A DNA stretch of 64,000 bases from Rathayibacter sp. VKM Ac-2759 (lineage in GTDB: Bacteria; Actinomycetota; Actinomycetes; Actinomycetales; Microbacteriaceae), in contig NZ_CP047176.1 in assembly GCF_009834225.1 (NCBI RefSeq), forward strand, positions 3,844,001-3,908,000. Direction: 5' to 3'. The notes under the pieces were generated by a model that did not search any database, was not told where the DNA came from, and saw nothing but the letters and a program-made list of their open reading frames with translations. Shown piece after piece: positions 25,054-33,464 of this stretch (the stretch's first letter is position 1; each line of letters starts with the position of its first letter). The translations under genes were made by a program, and so were the position numbers.

Positions 25054-25442
25054 TGCCGAAGTGCGGTGGGTTTTTGAAGTCGTTGAAGGACGGAACAGGT
25101 GGACACCGCGCGGCCAACGATCGTCAACTCAGTCGGCGCCACTAGCAAATCGGCCACCCCTGACCCACGCAGCCGATCCAACAGGCGATCGGGGTGCGCC
25201 GTTACAACTCGACGAACAGCGCACTCGAGTCGTCTCTCAGCGCCGCTCTCGCGGGCATCAGCTCGAAGCTGCTGCACCGCCGCTGAGCGCGCTCGACTCC
25301 TCGAGAGTTGTCGTAGTCGACCCGCGAGTACGACAACTCCTGCGTTTTCAGCCCGCAGCGAGACCGAACGCGCCTGAGAGACGGCAGTCGCACAGCTCCG
25401 GCGGGCGGGAGCACGGTCGGCGCGGCACACAACATCAGCCAC
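25054..25442. other. About 390 bases of intergenic DNA containing repeat copy 2
   Basis: No open frame here has a ribosome site or a convincing protein. The only clear structure is the palindromic repeat at 25306-25338. This region separates the sugar ABC promoter from the convergent end of the amine/amide operon. Confidence 0.55.
25306..25338. repeat. Palindromic intergenic repeat, copy 2 (AGTTGTCG family)
   Basis: AGTTGTCGTAGTCG (25306-25319) and CGAGTACGACAACT (25325-25338) pair at 13 of 14 positions. Compared with copy 1 at 4523 the arms are nearly identical and flanking GCGCGCTCGA and CCTG are shared. Confidence 0.7.
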
Positions 25443-25483
25443 GAGAAGGGGGCGTCCCCCGACAGCCGAGGCCGCCCCCTCTC
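25443..25483 (-). terminator. Terminator at the end of the amine/amide operon
   Basis: GAGAAGGGGGCG (25443-25454) pairs with CGCCCCCTCTC (25473-25483) with one bulged A and an 18-base loop. The arm nearest the gene starts inside the amidase stop codon. Confidence 0.7.
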
Positions 25484-26918
25484 AGCTGATGCTGTGCAGG
25501 GACGCGAACGACGGAGCCCGCGAGATCCAGCCCGTCGCCTCCTCGATCGCGCGGGTGACGGCCAGCAGCTGCGCCTCGCGGCCGTGGCGGCCGACGACCT
25601 GCACGCCCACGGGCAGGCCCGCGGCGGTGAAGCCGGCGGAGGTGACGACCACCGGGTGCGCGGTCAGCGTGAGGCGGTTCGCGAGCATCTGCCAGGTGAA
25701 GTAGCGGTCGAAGGCGCGGCCGTCCACCTCCGCCACCCACTCGAGGTCGGCGGGCGGCGCGACGACCGGGGTCGCGGGCAGGATCAGGACGTCGTGGCGC
25801 TCGAGCAGCGCGGCGGTGTCGCGGAAGAGGCGGGTGCGGCGCTCGTAGGCGTCGGCCAGCTGCGTGGCGGTCGTCGCGCGGCCCTGCTCGACGTTGCGGA
25901 GGTAGTCGGGCCGGAAGCCTGTCGCGCCGGCGTCCACCGCGTGGCGGCCGCCGAGGAAGAACTCGAAGGTCTCGATGGTCTCCCACGCCTCGTCGGCGCC
26001 GGTGAAGTCGGGCTCGTCGAGCTCGATGACCGCACCCAGTCCCTCGAGCTGCGAGGCGAAGGCCGCGTGCACGAAGCGCACCTCGGGGTCGATCGGCAAC
26101 CCGCCCGCGTCCGCGCTCCACGCGACGCGCAGCCCCGCCACCGAGACCGGCGAGGCCGCGTGCACCGGCAGCGACGACAGCGGCCAGACGCCCTTCTCGA
26201 CCGACAGCGCGTCGAGGAACAGCGCGGCGTCGGCGGAGTCGCGCGCCATCGGGCCGGTCACGCCGTGCGGGGTCCAGGCGTTGCCGGTCCGCCCGCTGGC
26301 CACCCGGCCGGGGCTCGGCCGCACGCCGACGACGTTGCAGAACGCGGCGGGGTAGCGGAGGCTGCCGCCGCTGTCGGAGCCGTCCGCGATCGGGAGCATC
26401 CGCGCGGCGAGGGCGGCGGCCGCGCCTCCGCTCGACCCTCCCGCGTGGCGGGAGGTGTCCCACGGGTTGACGGTCGTGCCGAAGACGGGGTTGAACGTCA
26501 GCACGCCCTGGCCCATCTCGGGAGTGTTCGTCTTGCCGATGATCAGCGCGCCCGACTCGCGGAGAAGCGTCGCGAGCACGCTGTCGTGCGCGGCGGGAGC
26601 GACATCGGCGAAGGCCGCCGAGCCGTTCGTCGTCGGGAAGCCCGCGACGTCCATCAGGTCCTTCACCGCGGTGGGCAGGCCGTGCAGCGGAGGCAGCGGC
26701 TCGCCCGCCGCGCGCGCCTCGGCGGTCCGCCGGTCGGCCGCCTCGGCCGCGGCGAGCGAGACCGAGTCGGGCTGCTGCGAGACGACGGCGCGGAGGGAGG
26801 GGTTGCGCTCCTCGATCCGCTCGAGGTGCGCGCGCATCACCTCGACGGCCGAGATCTCGCGGGAGGCGATGCCCGCGGCGAGCGCCACGGCGCTGCGGTC
26901 GGCGAGGTGCTCGGCCAT
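25482..26918 (-). CDS. Amidase-signature family enzyme
   Basis: A 478-aa amidase hydrolysing carboxamides to acid and ammonia or amine. The Ser-cisSer-Lys triad is complete: K86 in 'LPTAVKDLMD', cis-Ser 162 in 'HAGGSSGGAAAAL' and nucleophile S186 in 'DGSDSGGSLRYP'; the 24-residue gap between the two serines is the family norm. Length is typical (450-500 aa). Its ATG at 26918 overlaps the stop of the copper amine oxidase gene by one base (TGATG). As the last gene of a five-gene operon with amine oxidases and a gamma-glutamyltransferase, it probably cleaves an amide of the same pathway. Confidence 0.93.
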   Translation of the reverse strand: MAEHLADRSAVALAAGIASREISAVEVMRAHLERIEERNPSLRAVVSQQPDSVSLAAAEAADRRTAEARAAGEPLPPLHGLPTAVKDLMDVAGFPTTNGSAAFADVAPAAHDSVLATLLRESGALIIGKTNTPEMGQGVLTFNPVFGTTVNPWDTSRHAGGSSGGAAAALAARMLPIADGSDSGGSLRYPAAFCNVVGVRPSPGRVASGRTGNAWTPHGVTGPMARDSADAALFLDALSVEKGVWPLSSLPVHAASPVSVAGLRVAWSADAGGLPIDPEVRFVHAAFASQLEGLGAVIELDEPDFTGADEAWETIETFEFFLGGRHAVDAGATGFRPDYLRNVEQGRATTATQLADAYERRTRLFRDTAALLERHDVLILPATPVVAPPADLEWVAEVDGRAFDRYFTWQMLANRLTLTAHPVVVTSAGFTAAGLPVGVQVVGRHGREAQLLAVTRAIEEATGWISRAPSFASLHSIS

Positions 26919-28933
26919 CAGCGTCCGCCCTCGTGCCCGTGCTGCTGCTCGGCGTGCTCGTGGCCGGCGTGCGCGTCGTGCTGCGCGTGGTCGTGAGCCG
27001 CGTGGTCGTGAGCCGCGTGATCGTGGTCCCCGCTCGGCATCGCGCAGTGGTCCGACTCCGACGCCGGCACGTCGAGCGACGGATTCCGGTCGAAGAAGCC
27101 GTCGGGCTCGAGGCGCAGGCTGATGCGGTCCACCGGCATGATCGGCCACTGCTCCGGCCGCGGGAAGTGGTGCACGCCGAGCACCGGCCAGAGCACGAGC
27201 CGCTCGTTCTCGAGCGAGCGGTCGGCCTGCTGCCAGACGTGCACGCCGTCGTCGCCGAGCTCGCCCTGGTTGGGGTACTCGCCCGCGATGAAGCGCTGCT
27301 CGGGATCGAACGCGCTCGCCCAGAGGTGCTGCGCGACGAAGGGCGCCTTGCGCTCGACGACGCTGCCCGGGCGGGCGTAGAGCTGCGCGGTGTTCTGGAT
27401 CGCGAGACGGTAGGCGGTGCTCTCGCCGTAGCGGTTCTGCGCCGACTCGCTCTCGACACGCCAGTGCAGCGCACGCGCGGGGTCCGCCCGTCGCGCGCCA
27501 AGCGCCTCCGTCGACAGCGGCGTCTCGACGGCGATGCACGCGTTGCCCCACGGGTTCGTCGCCTCGTCGGGGTCGACCTCGGCGTGCACCTCGACGAGGC
27601 GGTTGAGCGGGCCGTCGATCGCCGTGTCGAGGCGCACCGCGAAGTAGTGCTGGTGCGTCGGCGCCTGCACGTTCGGCGCGACGAGCCGGCCCGAGCGCGG
27701 CGTCTCGCCGTCGGCGATGCCGCTCACCGACATCAAGCCCGTGAGCTTGACCTCGAGCTCGACCGAGCCGTCCTGGTACAGCGACCAGTAGAAGCCGTAG
27801 TCGTAGTTCGCGACGGTGGCGAAGCTCGAGATCACCAGGCGGCGGCTCCGGCGCACCTCGGCGCTGCCGGTGCGGGTGTTGACGTGCTTCCAGAGGATGG
27901 AGTCGTCCTCCTCGTGCAGGCAGATGCCGTTCGCGATGGTCTGCGGCTCGCCGTGGCCGTCGAGGTACTCGACGTCGAAGTAGCGGATCTCGCCGAGGCA
28001 GTCGCAGCCCAGCTCGAGGCTCGCGGTCAGCGGGCCCGCGCCGTACTCGCCCCAGTCGAAAAAGTTCTTGCGGTAGGCGGTGGGGTCGCTGTCGAGGTAC
28101 GGCACGTACATCTCGTTGACGGCCGCGCGGGCGAGGACGGGGCGCTCGACGCCTCCGTCGAGGTAGGTGAGCTCGTGCAGGACGAGCCCCTCGCGGTGGC
28201 TGAAGCCGACGCGGAACGACCAGTTCTGCCAGGTGACGCGGTGGCCCTCGATCGCGAAGCCGGGGCCGTCGGCCTGCACGATGTCCAGCTTCGACACCTC
28301 GCGGTCCGGCCCCCAGGTGCCGGCGGTGTAGACACCGGTCTCGCTGGCCATCGGGATCACGCCGTGGTCCTCGATGCGGATCACCTCGAGCGTGTCGAGG
28401 TCGAGGATCGGCACGAGGCCCGCGACGGGGCGCGCGTAGCCGTTGTCCTCGGGGAACTCGCGGTACCAGACGGTGCCCCAGCTGAGGCGGCGGTCGGCGA
28501 GGTCCTCCGGGACGAAGCCGGTGATCGACTCCGGGTCGACCCAGACCAGCGAGGTGTCGGTGATGCCGCGGAGCGCGAGCGCCTCCTTGAGCAGCGGCGA
28601 CTCGCGGGCCGCCCGCGCGATCATCCGCGCCTCGTCGCTCGAGACCCCGGGGCGGCGGTGGTCGACGTCGGTCCACAGCTCCACGATCGCGGCGCTGTCG
28701 GGTCCTGCCGTCCAGCCGCGCACCTCCCACGCCGCGCGGGCGTCGGGGTCCATCACCACGAGGCGCACCGGGCGGGGGCCGCCGGGCTGCGAGCCGCGCG
28801 CCTTCTCCTCGTCGAGCGAGATGCCCCAGAAGCGCGGGCGGGCGCCGATGCGGTCGCTCGCGCGCACGGCGGCGACGAAGGAGGCGATCTCGGCCGAGCC
28901 GAGCGGGTCGAGGACGTGGGCGGTGGAGCTCAT
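26918..28933 (-). CDS. Copper-containing primary-amine oxidase with His-rich C-terminal tail
   Basis: A 671-aa TPQ-dependent copper amine oxidase: R-CH2-NH2 plus oxygen and water gives aldehyde, ammonia and hydrogen peroxide. Sequence positions match the Arthrobacter enzyme class closely: catalytic base D293 in 'FFDWGEYG', TPQ-forming Y377 in 'VANYDYG', copper ligands H427/H429 in 'THQHYFAVRLD' and H589 in 'GVHHFPRPEQWPIMPVD'. The N-terminal small domain ends near residue 75. The odd part is the C-terminus: residues 637-667 contain 12 His in DH/AH/GH repeats, which could bind copper. SD AAGGA precedes ATG 28933. No signal peptide is visible, so it acts in the cytoplasm. It may produce the aldehyde oxidised by the dehydrogenase at 40085. 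Substrates of this family are phenethylamine, tyramine or histamine. Confidence 0.95.
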   Translation of the reverse strand: MSSTAHVLDPLGSAEIASFVAAVRASDRIGARPRFWGISLDEEKARGSQPGGPRPVRLVVMDPDARAAWEVRGWTAGPDSAAIVELWTDVDHRRPGVSSDEARMIARAARESPLLKEALALRGITDTSLVWVDPESITGFVPEDLADRRLSWGTVWYREFPEDNGYARPVAGLVPILDLDTLEVIRIEDHGVIPMASETGVYTAGTWGPDREVSKLDIVQADGPGFAIEGHRVTWQNWSFRVGFSHREGLVLHELTYLDGGVERPVLARAAVNEMYVPYLDSDPTAYRKNFFDWGEYGAGPLTASLELGCDCLGEIRYFDVEYLDGHGEPQTIANGICLHEEDDSILWKHVNTRTGSAEVRRSRRLVISSFATVANYDYGFYWSLYQDGSVELEVKLTGLMSVSGIADGETPRSGRLVAPNVQAPTHQHYFAVRLDTAIDGPLNRLVEVHAEVDPDEATNPWGNACIAVETPLSTEALGARRADPARALHWRVESESAQNRYGESTAYRLAIQNTAQLYARPGSVVERKAPFVAQHLWASAFDPEQRFIAGEYPNQGELGDDGVHVWQQADRSLENERLVLWPVLGVHHFPRPEQWPIMPVDRISLRLEPDGFFDRNPSLDVPASESDHCAMPSGDHDHAAHDHAAHDHAQHDAHAGHEHAEQQHGHEGGR

Positions 28934-28971
28934 GGCGTTCCTTCGGGGGTCGGAGCGGGGGTCGGACGGAG

Positions 28972-30489
28972 TCAGGCGGAGAGGACGACGGCGCGCCCGT
29001 CGGCGCGCGGGTCGCTGGCCGCGTCGAGGCGGCCGTCGCGGTGGAGGCGGACGAGCTGCACGTGGCCGGCCTCATCGATCGGCCCTGCGGCCTCGGCCAC
29101 CGGCAGACCGAGTGCGGTGGCGGCGGCGATCGCGTCGTCCACTCCGGGTTCGGCGACGAGCGTCATCCGCTCGTGTCCGAGGTCGCGGGCGCCGATCACG
29201 AAGCGCGGCCGGGCGAGCACGGCGGCGGGGTCGGCGGAGGCGTCCAGGAGATCGCGGACGAGCTGCGCGAGGATCCACGGCTGGGCGCTGCCGCCCTGGC
29301 AGCCGAGGCCGAGGGTGAGATTCCCCGCCTCCGCGATCACGGGCAGGAGGGTGTGCGGCGGCCGGAGCCCGGGACCCACGTGCGCGGGGTGCGCGGGGTC
29401 GGTGCTGAACGCGGAACCGCGGTTGTGCAGCACGATGCCGGTGCCGGGGTCGAGGATCCCCGAGCCGAAGAGCTGGTAGACGCTCTGGATCAGCGTGACG
29501 ACGGTGCCGTCGGAGTCGGCGGCCGTCACGGCGACGGTGTCCCCGAGGGCGCGACCGGCCCGCGGCAGCGCGCCCTCGCGCGACGGACCGCGCGGGTCGA
29601 GCATGGCCGCGACGTCGACGACTCCGCCGCGGGGATCTCCGAGCGCCTCCTGGCGCACGAGCGCCGCCGCGTGCACGGCCGCGACGAGCTCGGCGGTGTC
29701 GCCCGCGAGCGCCTCGGGCAGGACGCCCAGCAGCACCACGCCCTGGCTCGGGGGCGGCGCGACCCACCAGCGGACGCCTCCGGTCTCAGCGGTGGCCGGC
29801 TCGACGAGCTCGGCCTCGTGGGCGGCGAAGTCGGCCGCGGTGTGCGCTCCGCCGAGCTCGCGCAGTCGCGCGGCGAGGGAGGAGGCGATGCGGCCGCGGT
29901 AGAAGACGTCGGGGTCCTCGGCCAGCTCGTCGAGCGAGGCGGCGAGCGCCGGCTGGACGAGCGGATCGCCCTCGCCGAGGAGCCCGCCCGCGCCGTCGCC
30001 GAAGACGCCGCGCATGCCGGGATCGGCCTGCAGCTCGGCGGCACGGGCGTCGATCGCGCGGGCGAGTCCGGCCGAGACGGCGAACCCGTCTCGGGCGAGG
30101 CGCGCGGCGCGGCGCAGCGGCGCCTCGAGACCGAGTGATCCGCCGAGTCCGGCCAGGGCGCTCCAGCCCGCGACCACTCCGGGGATCGTCACGGTCTGCG
30201 CACCCTGGCGGGGCATCCGCTCCTCGCGCGCGAGGCTCTCGACGTCGATGCCGGCCGGAGCGGCTCCGGCCGAGATCACCGCGACCACGGGCTCGCCGGG
30301 GCGGCGGACCACGGCGATCAGATCGCCTCCGAGACCGCACTGGTGCGGGTAGACGACGGTGAGCGCGGTGGCCGCGGCGAGGGCGGCGTCGATCGCGTCG
30401 CCTCCGTCGGCGATCGCGGCGGCGGCCGCCTCGAGGGCGGCGGGGTGCGGAGCGGCGACCGCGATGCGGGCGGGCGGGAGCGGGGTCAT
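28972..30489 (-). CDS. Gamma-glutamyltransferase-family protein
   Basis: A 505-aa Ntn-hydrolase of the gamma-glutamyltransferase (GGT) family, normally made as a precursor that cuts itself before a Thr. The likely nucleophile is T318 in 'RALGDTVAVTAADSDGTVV', where classical GGTs have D-T-T-H; the following 'GSGILDPGTGIVLHNRGSAF' and 'LGCQGGSAQPWILAQ' are strongly conserved in the family. The second Thr and His of TTH are absent, a deviation seen in GGT-like amidohydrolases. No signal peptide is visible, so it probably acts in the cytoplasm on imported gamma-glutamyl compounds or related amides. It overlaps the flavoenzyme gene by 4 bases and precedes the copper amine oxidase by 38. Confidence 0.88.
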   Translation of the reverse strand: MTPLPPARIAVAAPHPAALEAAAAAIADGGDAIDAALAAATALTVVYPHQCGLGGDLIAVVRRPGEPVVAVISAGAAPAGIDVESLAREERMPRQGAQTVTIPGVVAGWSALAGLGGSLGLEAPLRRAARLARDGFAVSAGLARAIDARAAELQADPGMRGVFGDGAGGLLGEGDPLVQPALAASLDELAEDPDVFYRGRIASSLAARLRELGGAHTAADFAAHEAELVEPATAETGGVRWWVAPPPSQGVVLLGVLPEALAGDTAELVAAVHAAALVRQEALGDPRGGVVDVAAMLDPRGPSREGALPRAGRALGDTVAVTAADSDGTVVTLIQSVYQLFGSGILDPGTGIVLHNRGSAFSTDPAHPAHVGPGLRPPHTLLPVIAEAGNLTLGLGCQGGSAQPWILAQLVRDLLDASADPAAVLARPRFVIGARDLGHERMTLVAEPGVDDAIAAATALGLPVAEAAGPIDEAGHVQLVRLHRDGRLDAASDPRADGRAVVLSA

Positions 30490-31577
30490 GCGGGGGTCAC
30501 CCTCCGGGCGGGGCTGAGACGGGCGGGGCTGAGGAAGGCGAGGTCGGGGCGCGCGACCCCCTCGACGAGATCGGCGAGCGCCTCGCCGATCGCGGGGCCG
30601 AACTTGAAGCCGTGGCCCGAGCAGGCCGCGGCGAGCAGCACCTCGGGGTGCTCGGGGTGCTCGCCGACGACGAAGCGCTTGTCGGGGGTCATCGTGTAGA
30701 GGCAGGCGACGGCCTCGCCGCCCGCGGTCTCGATGCCGGGCACGAAGGCCTCCAGCAGCTCGGCGAGGTGCGCGACCTCGGCCTCGGTCGGCGGAGCGAC
30801 GGGCACCGAGGGATCCCAGACGGGGCCGGCGTCGATGCCGATCTTGGCACCGGACCCGGCTGCCTCGGGCAGCCCGAAGACGAGCCCCTCCGGCAGGTCG
30901 ACCGAGAAGCAGCCGAGCGCGGGGGGCTGCGCGAGGCGCTGACCGGCGGGCACGGTGAGCGTGAGGATCCGCTGCACCTCGAAGAACCCGGCGGTCTCGG
31001 GCAGCAGCGTGCCGACCCACGCGCCTCCGGAGACGACGAGCCGGCGGCCGCGCAGCTCGCCCGCGGAGGTGCGCACCGTGACGATCCCGTCGGCGACGCT
31101 CCAGTCGAGCACCGCCTCGCCGAAGCGGAGGTCGGCGCCGGCCCGGGCGGCCGCCTGCTGCGCGAAGGCGAGCGCGCGGGCCGCCTCGACGACCCCCGCG
31201 TCGGGATCGTGCACGACCCCGTAGCCGGCGGGGGTGCGGAGGGAGGGGGCCGTGTCGGCGACCGGCCGGCTGCGGCCGCCCTGCAGCGAGGCCTCGCCGC
31301 GGTGCGCGTAGTGGCCGCCGGTGGGGTGCACGAACGGGGCGCCGTCGGCCAGAGCCCACCGCTCCCAGCCGCGGAAGGCGCGGTCGACGAGGTCGTTCCA
31401 GACGGGGCTCGGGTAGGCGCGGCGGATCATCCGCGTGGCGCCGTGCGATGAGCCGCGCACGTGGCCCGGGTCGAACTGCTCGAGGCCGACGACGTCGCGC
31501 CCGCGCAGGGCGAGCTCGTAGGCGGTCGCCGAGCCGTGGATCCCGAGCCCGACGACGATCGCGTCGTGCACCGTCAT
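30486..31577 (-). CDS. Sarcosine-oxidase-like FAD amine oxidase (MSOX/MTOX family)
   Basis: A 363-aa flavoprotein of the DAO family resembling monomeric sarcosine oxidase and N-methyltryptophan oxidase, which oxidise secondary amines and release hydrogen peroxide. The FAD-binding Rossmann motif is 'IVVGLGIHGSATAYELALRG' at residues 7-26. Residues H45 and R49 ('SSHGATR'), K245 ('GAKIGI') and C292 ('ACLYTMTPDKRF'), the covalent flavin site in MSOX, are all in place, as is 'CSGHGFKFGPAIGE' near the C-terminus. Overlaps of 4 bases on both sides couple it to the aminotransferase-like and GGT genes. It probably removes an N-alkyl group in the pathway; the substrate is not predictable. Confidence 0.93.
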   Translation of the reverse strand: MTVHDAIVVGLGIHGSATAYELALRGRDVVGLEQFDPGHVRGSSHGATRMIRRAYPSPVWNDLVDRAFRGWERWALADGAPFVHPTGGHYAHRGEASLQGGRSRPVADTAPSLRTPAGYGVVHDPDAGVVEAARALAFAQQAAARAGADLRFGEAVLDWSVADGIVTVRTSAGELRGRRLVVSGGAWVGTLLPETAGFFEVQRILTLTVPAGQRLAQPPALGCFSVDLPEGLVFGLPEAAGSGAKIGIDAGPVWDPSVPVAPPTEAEVAHLAELLEAFVPGIETAGGEAVACLYTMTPDKRFVVGEHPEHPEVLLAAACSGHGFKFGPAIGEALADLVEGVARPDLAFLSPARLSPARRVTPA

Positions 31578-32797
31578 CGCGCGAGCCCGCTCACCGCGCC
31601 GAGCAGCGCGTCGACGTCGGAGTCGTCGGTGTACACGTGCGGCGAGACGCGGACGACGCTCTCGAGGCCGCGGGCGCCGAGGTCCCACTGCGCGTGCGTG
31701 GCGGGCACGGCGAGCGAGTCGACCGCCGCCTCCCGCAGCGCGGCCGAGGCCTGCCTGCCCGGCACTCCCGCGACGGTGAAGGTGACGATGGCGGAGGCGG
31801 ACGACGGCGGGTCCGCGACCGCGACTCCGTCGATCATCGCGAGCCCCTCGCGCAGCCGGGCGCCGAGGGCCACCAGGTGCGCCTCGGTCGCGGGCATGCC
31901 GCGCTCGAGCGCCTCGCGCAGCGCGACACCGAGGCCGAGACGGGTGGCGACCGACGACTCCCAGGTCTCGAGGGCCCTCGCGGTGCCGTCCATCGTCCAC
32001 TCCTCCGCGCTCGTCCACAGCGAGCCTCGCACGTCGGGCGCCCAGGCGCCGAGGCCGTCGAGCAGCCCTCGGCGGAGGTAGACCAGGCCGGTCCCGCGCG
32101 GTCCGCGGAGGAACTTGCGTCCCGTGGTCACGAGCGCGTCGCAGCCGATCGCGCGCACGTCGATGTCGAGCTGGCCGACCGACTGGGTGGCGTCGAGCAC
32201 CGTGATCGCGCCGTAGCGACGGGCGAGCGCGCCGATGGCCGCGACCGGCTCCACCAGCCCGGAGGAGGTCGGCACGTGCACGGCGCTCACCACGGTGCGG
32301 CCGGAGGCGGTGGCGAGGGCGCCCTCGAGCGCCTCCAGATCGATGCCGCCGCTCTCGTCGTTGGGGAGGACGACCAGTCGCACCCCGTCGTGGCGCTCGA
32401 GCGCGAGCATCCGGAGCGCCTGGCTCACGTAGCTGGAGCGCGGGGCGAGCACGGTGTCGCCCGGGCCGAGGCGGAGCGCGTCGAAGACGCCGCGGAGCCC
32501 GGTGGTGGCGCTGTCGAACAGGGCGATCTCGTCGGAGTCGGCGCCGAGCAGCGCGGCCGCCGAGGAGTAGGCCGAGTCGAGGTCGACGAGGTTCGCCGCT
32601 TCGTAGCCGCCCACCCGCTGCTCGAGGCGGAGGTGCGCGATCACCGTCTCGAGGACCGCGTCGCTCATCAGACCGGCGCCGGCCGCGTTGAAGTAGTGCC
32701 GCCCCGCGGTGCCGGCCGTGCGGGCGCGCTCGGCGGCGACGTCGATCGACGTCATCGCGGGGGCGGCGGGGGCACCGCCGTCGAGGCCGAGGGTCAT
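31574..32797 (-). CDS. Class V aminotransferase-fold PLP enzyme
   Basis: A 407-aa PLP enzyme of the class V aminotransferase/cysteine desulfurase fold. The Schiff-base Lys is K228 in 'LVTTGRKFLRGPRGTGLVYL' and the PLP ring Asp is D202 in 'ITVLDATQSVGQLDIDV'; the N-terminal 'RHYFNAAGAGLMSDAV' is also typical. The lack of a mobile catalytic Cys loop suggests it is not a desulfurase; ergothioneine lyase EgtE-like and isopenicillin-epimerase-like enzymes share this architecture. It is the first gene of the operon, 35 bases from the paired GGATCC operator, and overlaps the flavoenzyme by 4 bases. Confidence 0.9.
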   Translation of the reverse strand: MTLGLDGGAPAAPAMTSIDVAAERARTAGTAGRHYFNAAGAGLMSDAVLETVIAHLRLEQRVGGYEAANLVDLDSAYSSAAALLGADSDEIALFDSATTGLRGVFDALRLGPGDTVLAPRSSYVSQALRMLALERHDGVRLVVLPNDESGGIDLEALEGALATASGRTVVSAVHVPTSSGLVEPVAAIGALARRYGAITVLDATQSVGQLDIDVRAIGCDALVTTGRKFLRGPRGTGLVYLRRGLLDGLGAWAPDVRGSLWTSAEEWTMDGTARALETWESSVATRLGLGVALREALERGMPATEAHLVALGARLREGLAMIDGVAVADPPSSASAIVTFTVAGVPGRQASAALREAAVDSLAVPATHAQWDLGARGLESVVRVSPHVYTDDSDVDALLGAVSGLAR

Positions 32798-32831
32798 CTG
32801 GCAGGTCCTTCCGGGCGGGAACCGTCCCGCG

Positions 32832-32866
32832 TAATGGATCCCATCTTATGTGGGTTGTATCCATTA
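32832..32866 (-). promoter_or_regulatory. Paired GGATCC operator between the amine operon and the RidA-like gene
   Basis: TAATGGATCC (32832-32841) and GTATCCATTA (32857-32866) are inverted; TAATGGAT and ATCCATTA match perfectly. Core hexamers GGATCC (32836-32841) and GTATCC (32857-32862) are 21 bp apart. On the minus strand TAAGAT adjoins the proximal core as a -10. Its position between divergent genes allows control of both directions. Confidence 0.7.
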
Positions 32867-32913
32867 TCGCCACTGCCGGATACGCTGGGCGCGTTCCCGT
32901 CGAAAGGCCCCGC

Positions 32914-33405
32914 ATGCACTCCGCCGAACTCCGCGCCCGCGAGCTGGGTCTCGTGATCCCCGACTACGCGAACCCGCCCTATGGAGGCCGGTACGGCTCC
33001 TCCCTCCGCGCGTTCCACCGCACGGGCGATCTGCTCGAGCTCAGCGGCATCACTCCGGAGTCGCGGGACGGCGCCCTGCTGCACCCCGGCTCGGTCGGCG
33101 TGGACATCACCCTGGAGCAGGCCCAGGAGGCGGCCCGCTACGCCGCCGTGAACGCGCTCGGCATGATCCGCCTCGCGCTCGGCTCGCTCGACGAGGTCGT
33201 CGCCCTCTCGCGCGGGCTCTGCTTCGTGCTCTGCCCGCCCGGCTTCGAGCGCCTCAACGAGGTCTCGAACGCCGCGAGCGACCTGCTCCTGGACGTCTTC
33301 GGCCCCGATGCCGGCCGGATGGGACGCGCCTCGATCGGCGCCACCGCCCTGTCGCGCAGCGCCTGCTTCGAGCTCTGGCTCAGCCTGGAGTGCCGCTCGC
33401 GCTGA
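32914..33405 (+). CDS. RidA/YjgF-like protein (possible imine deaminase)
   Basis: A 163-aa protein of the RidA (YjgF/YER057c/UK114) superfamily, closest to the longer 'YjgF_endoribonc-like' type. Features are '[23 protein letters not shown]', '[23 protein letters not shown]' and a C-terminal '[23 protein letters not shown]' where RidA proteins hold their substrate Arg. RidA enzymes hydrolyse reactive imines or enamines released by amine oxidases and PLP enzymes. Being divergent from an operon that encodes exactly such enzymes and sharing its GGATCC operator makes this a credible role here. ATG 32914 has GAAAGG 6 bases upstream. Confidence 0.83.
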   Translation: MHSAELRARELGLVIPDYANPPYGGRYGSSLRAFHRTGDLLELSGITPESRDGALLHPGSVGVDITLEQAQEAARYAAVNALGMIRLALGSLDEVVALSRGLCFVLCPPGFERLNEVSNAASDLLLDVFGPDAGRMGRASIGATALSRSACFELWLSLECRSR

Positions 33406-33464
33406 GCGCGGAGGTCGACGACGCGCCGGGGAACACGGAGCGCCTCGCGCGCGTTGCCTCTGAC

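Noticed and set aside
25099..25377. 92-codon open frame in the gap before the amidase terminator
   Set aside because: It runs through the palindromic repeat, has no ribosome site and a Ser/Arg-rich low-quality translation.
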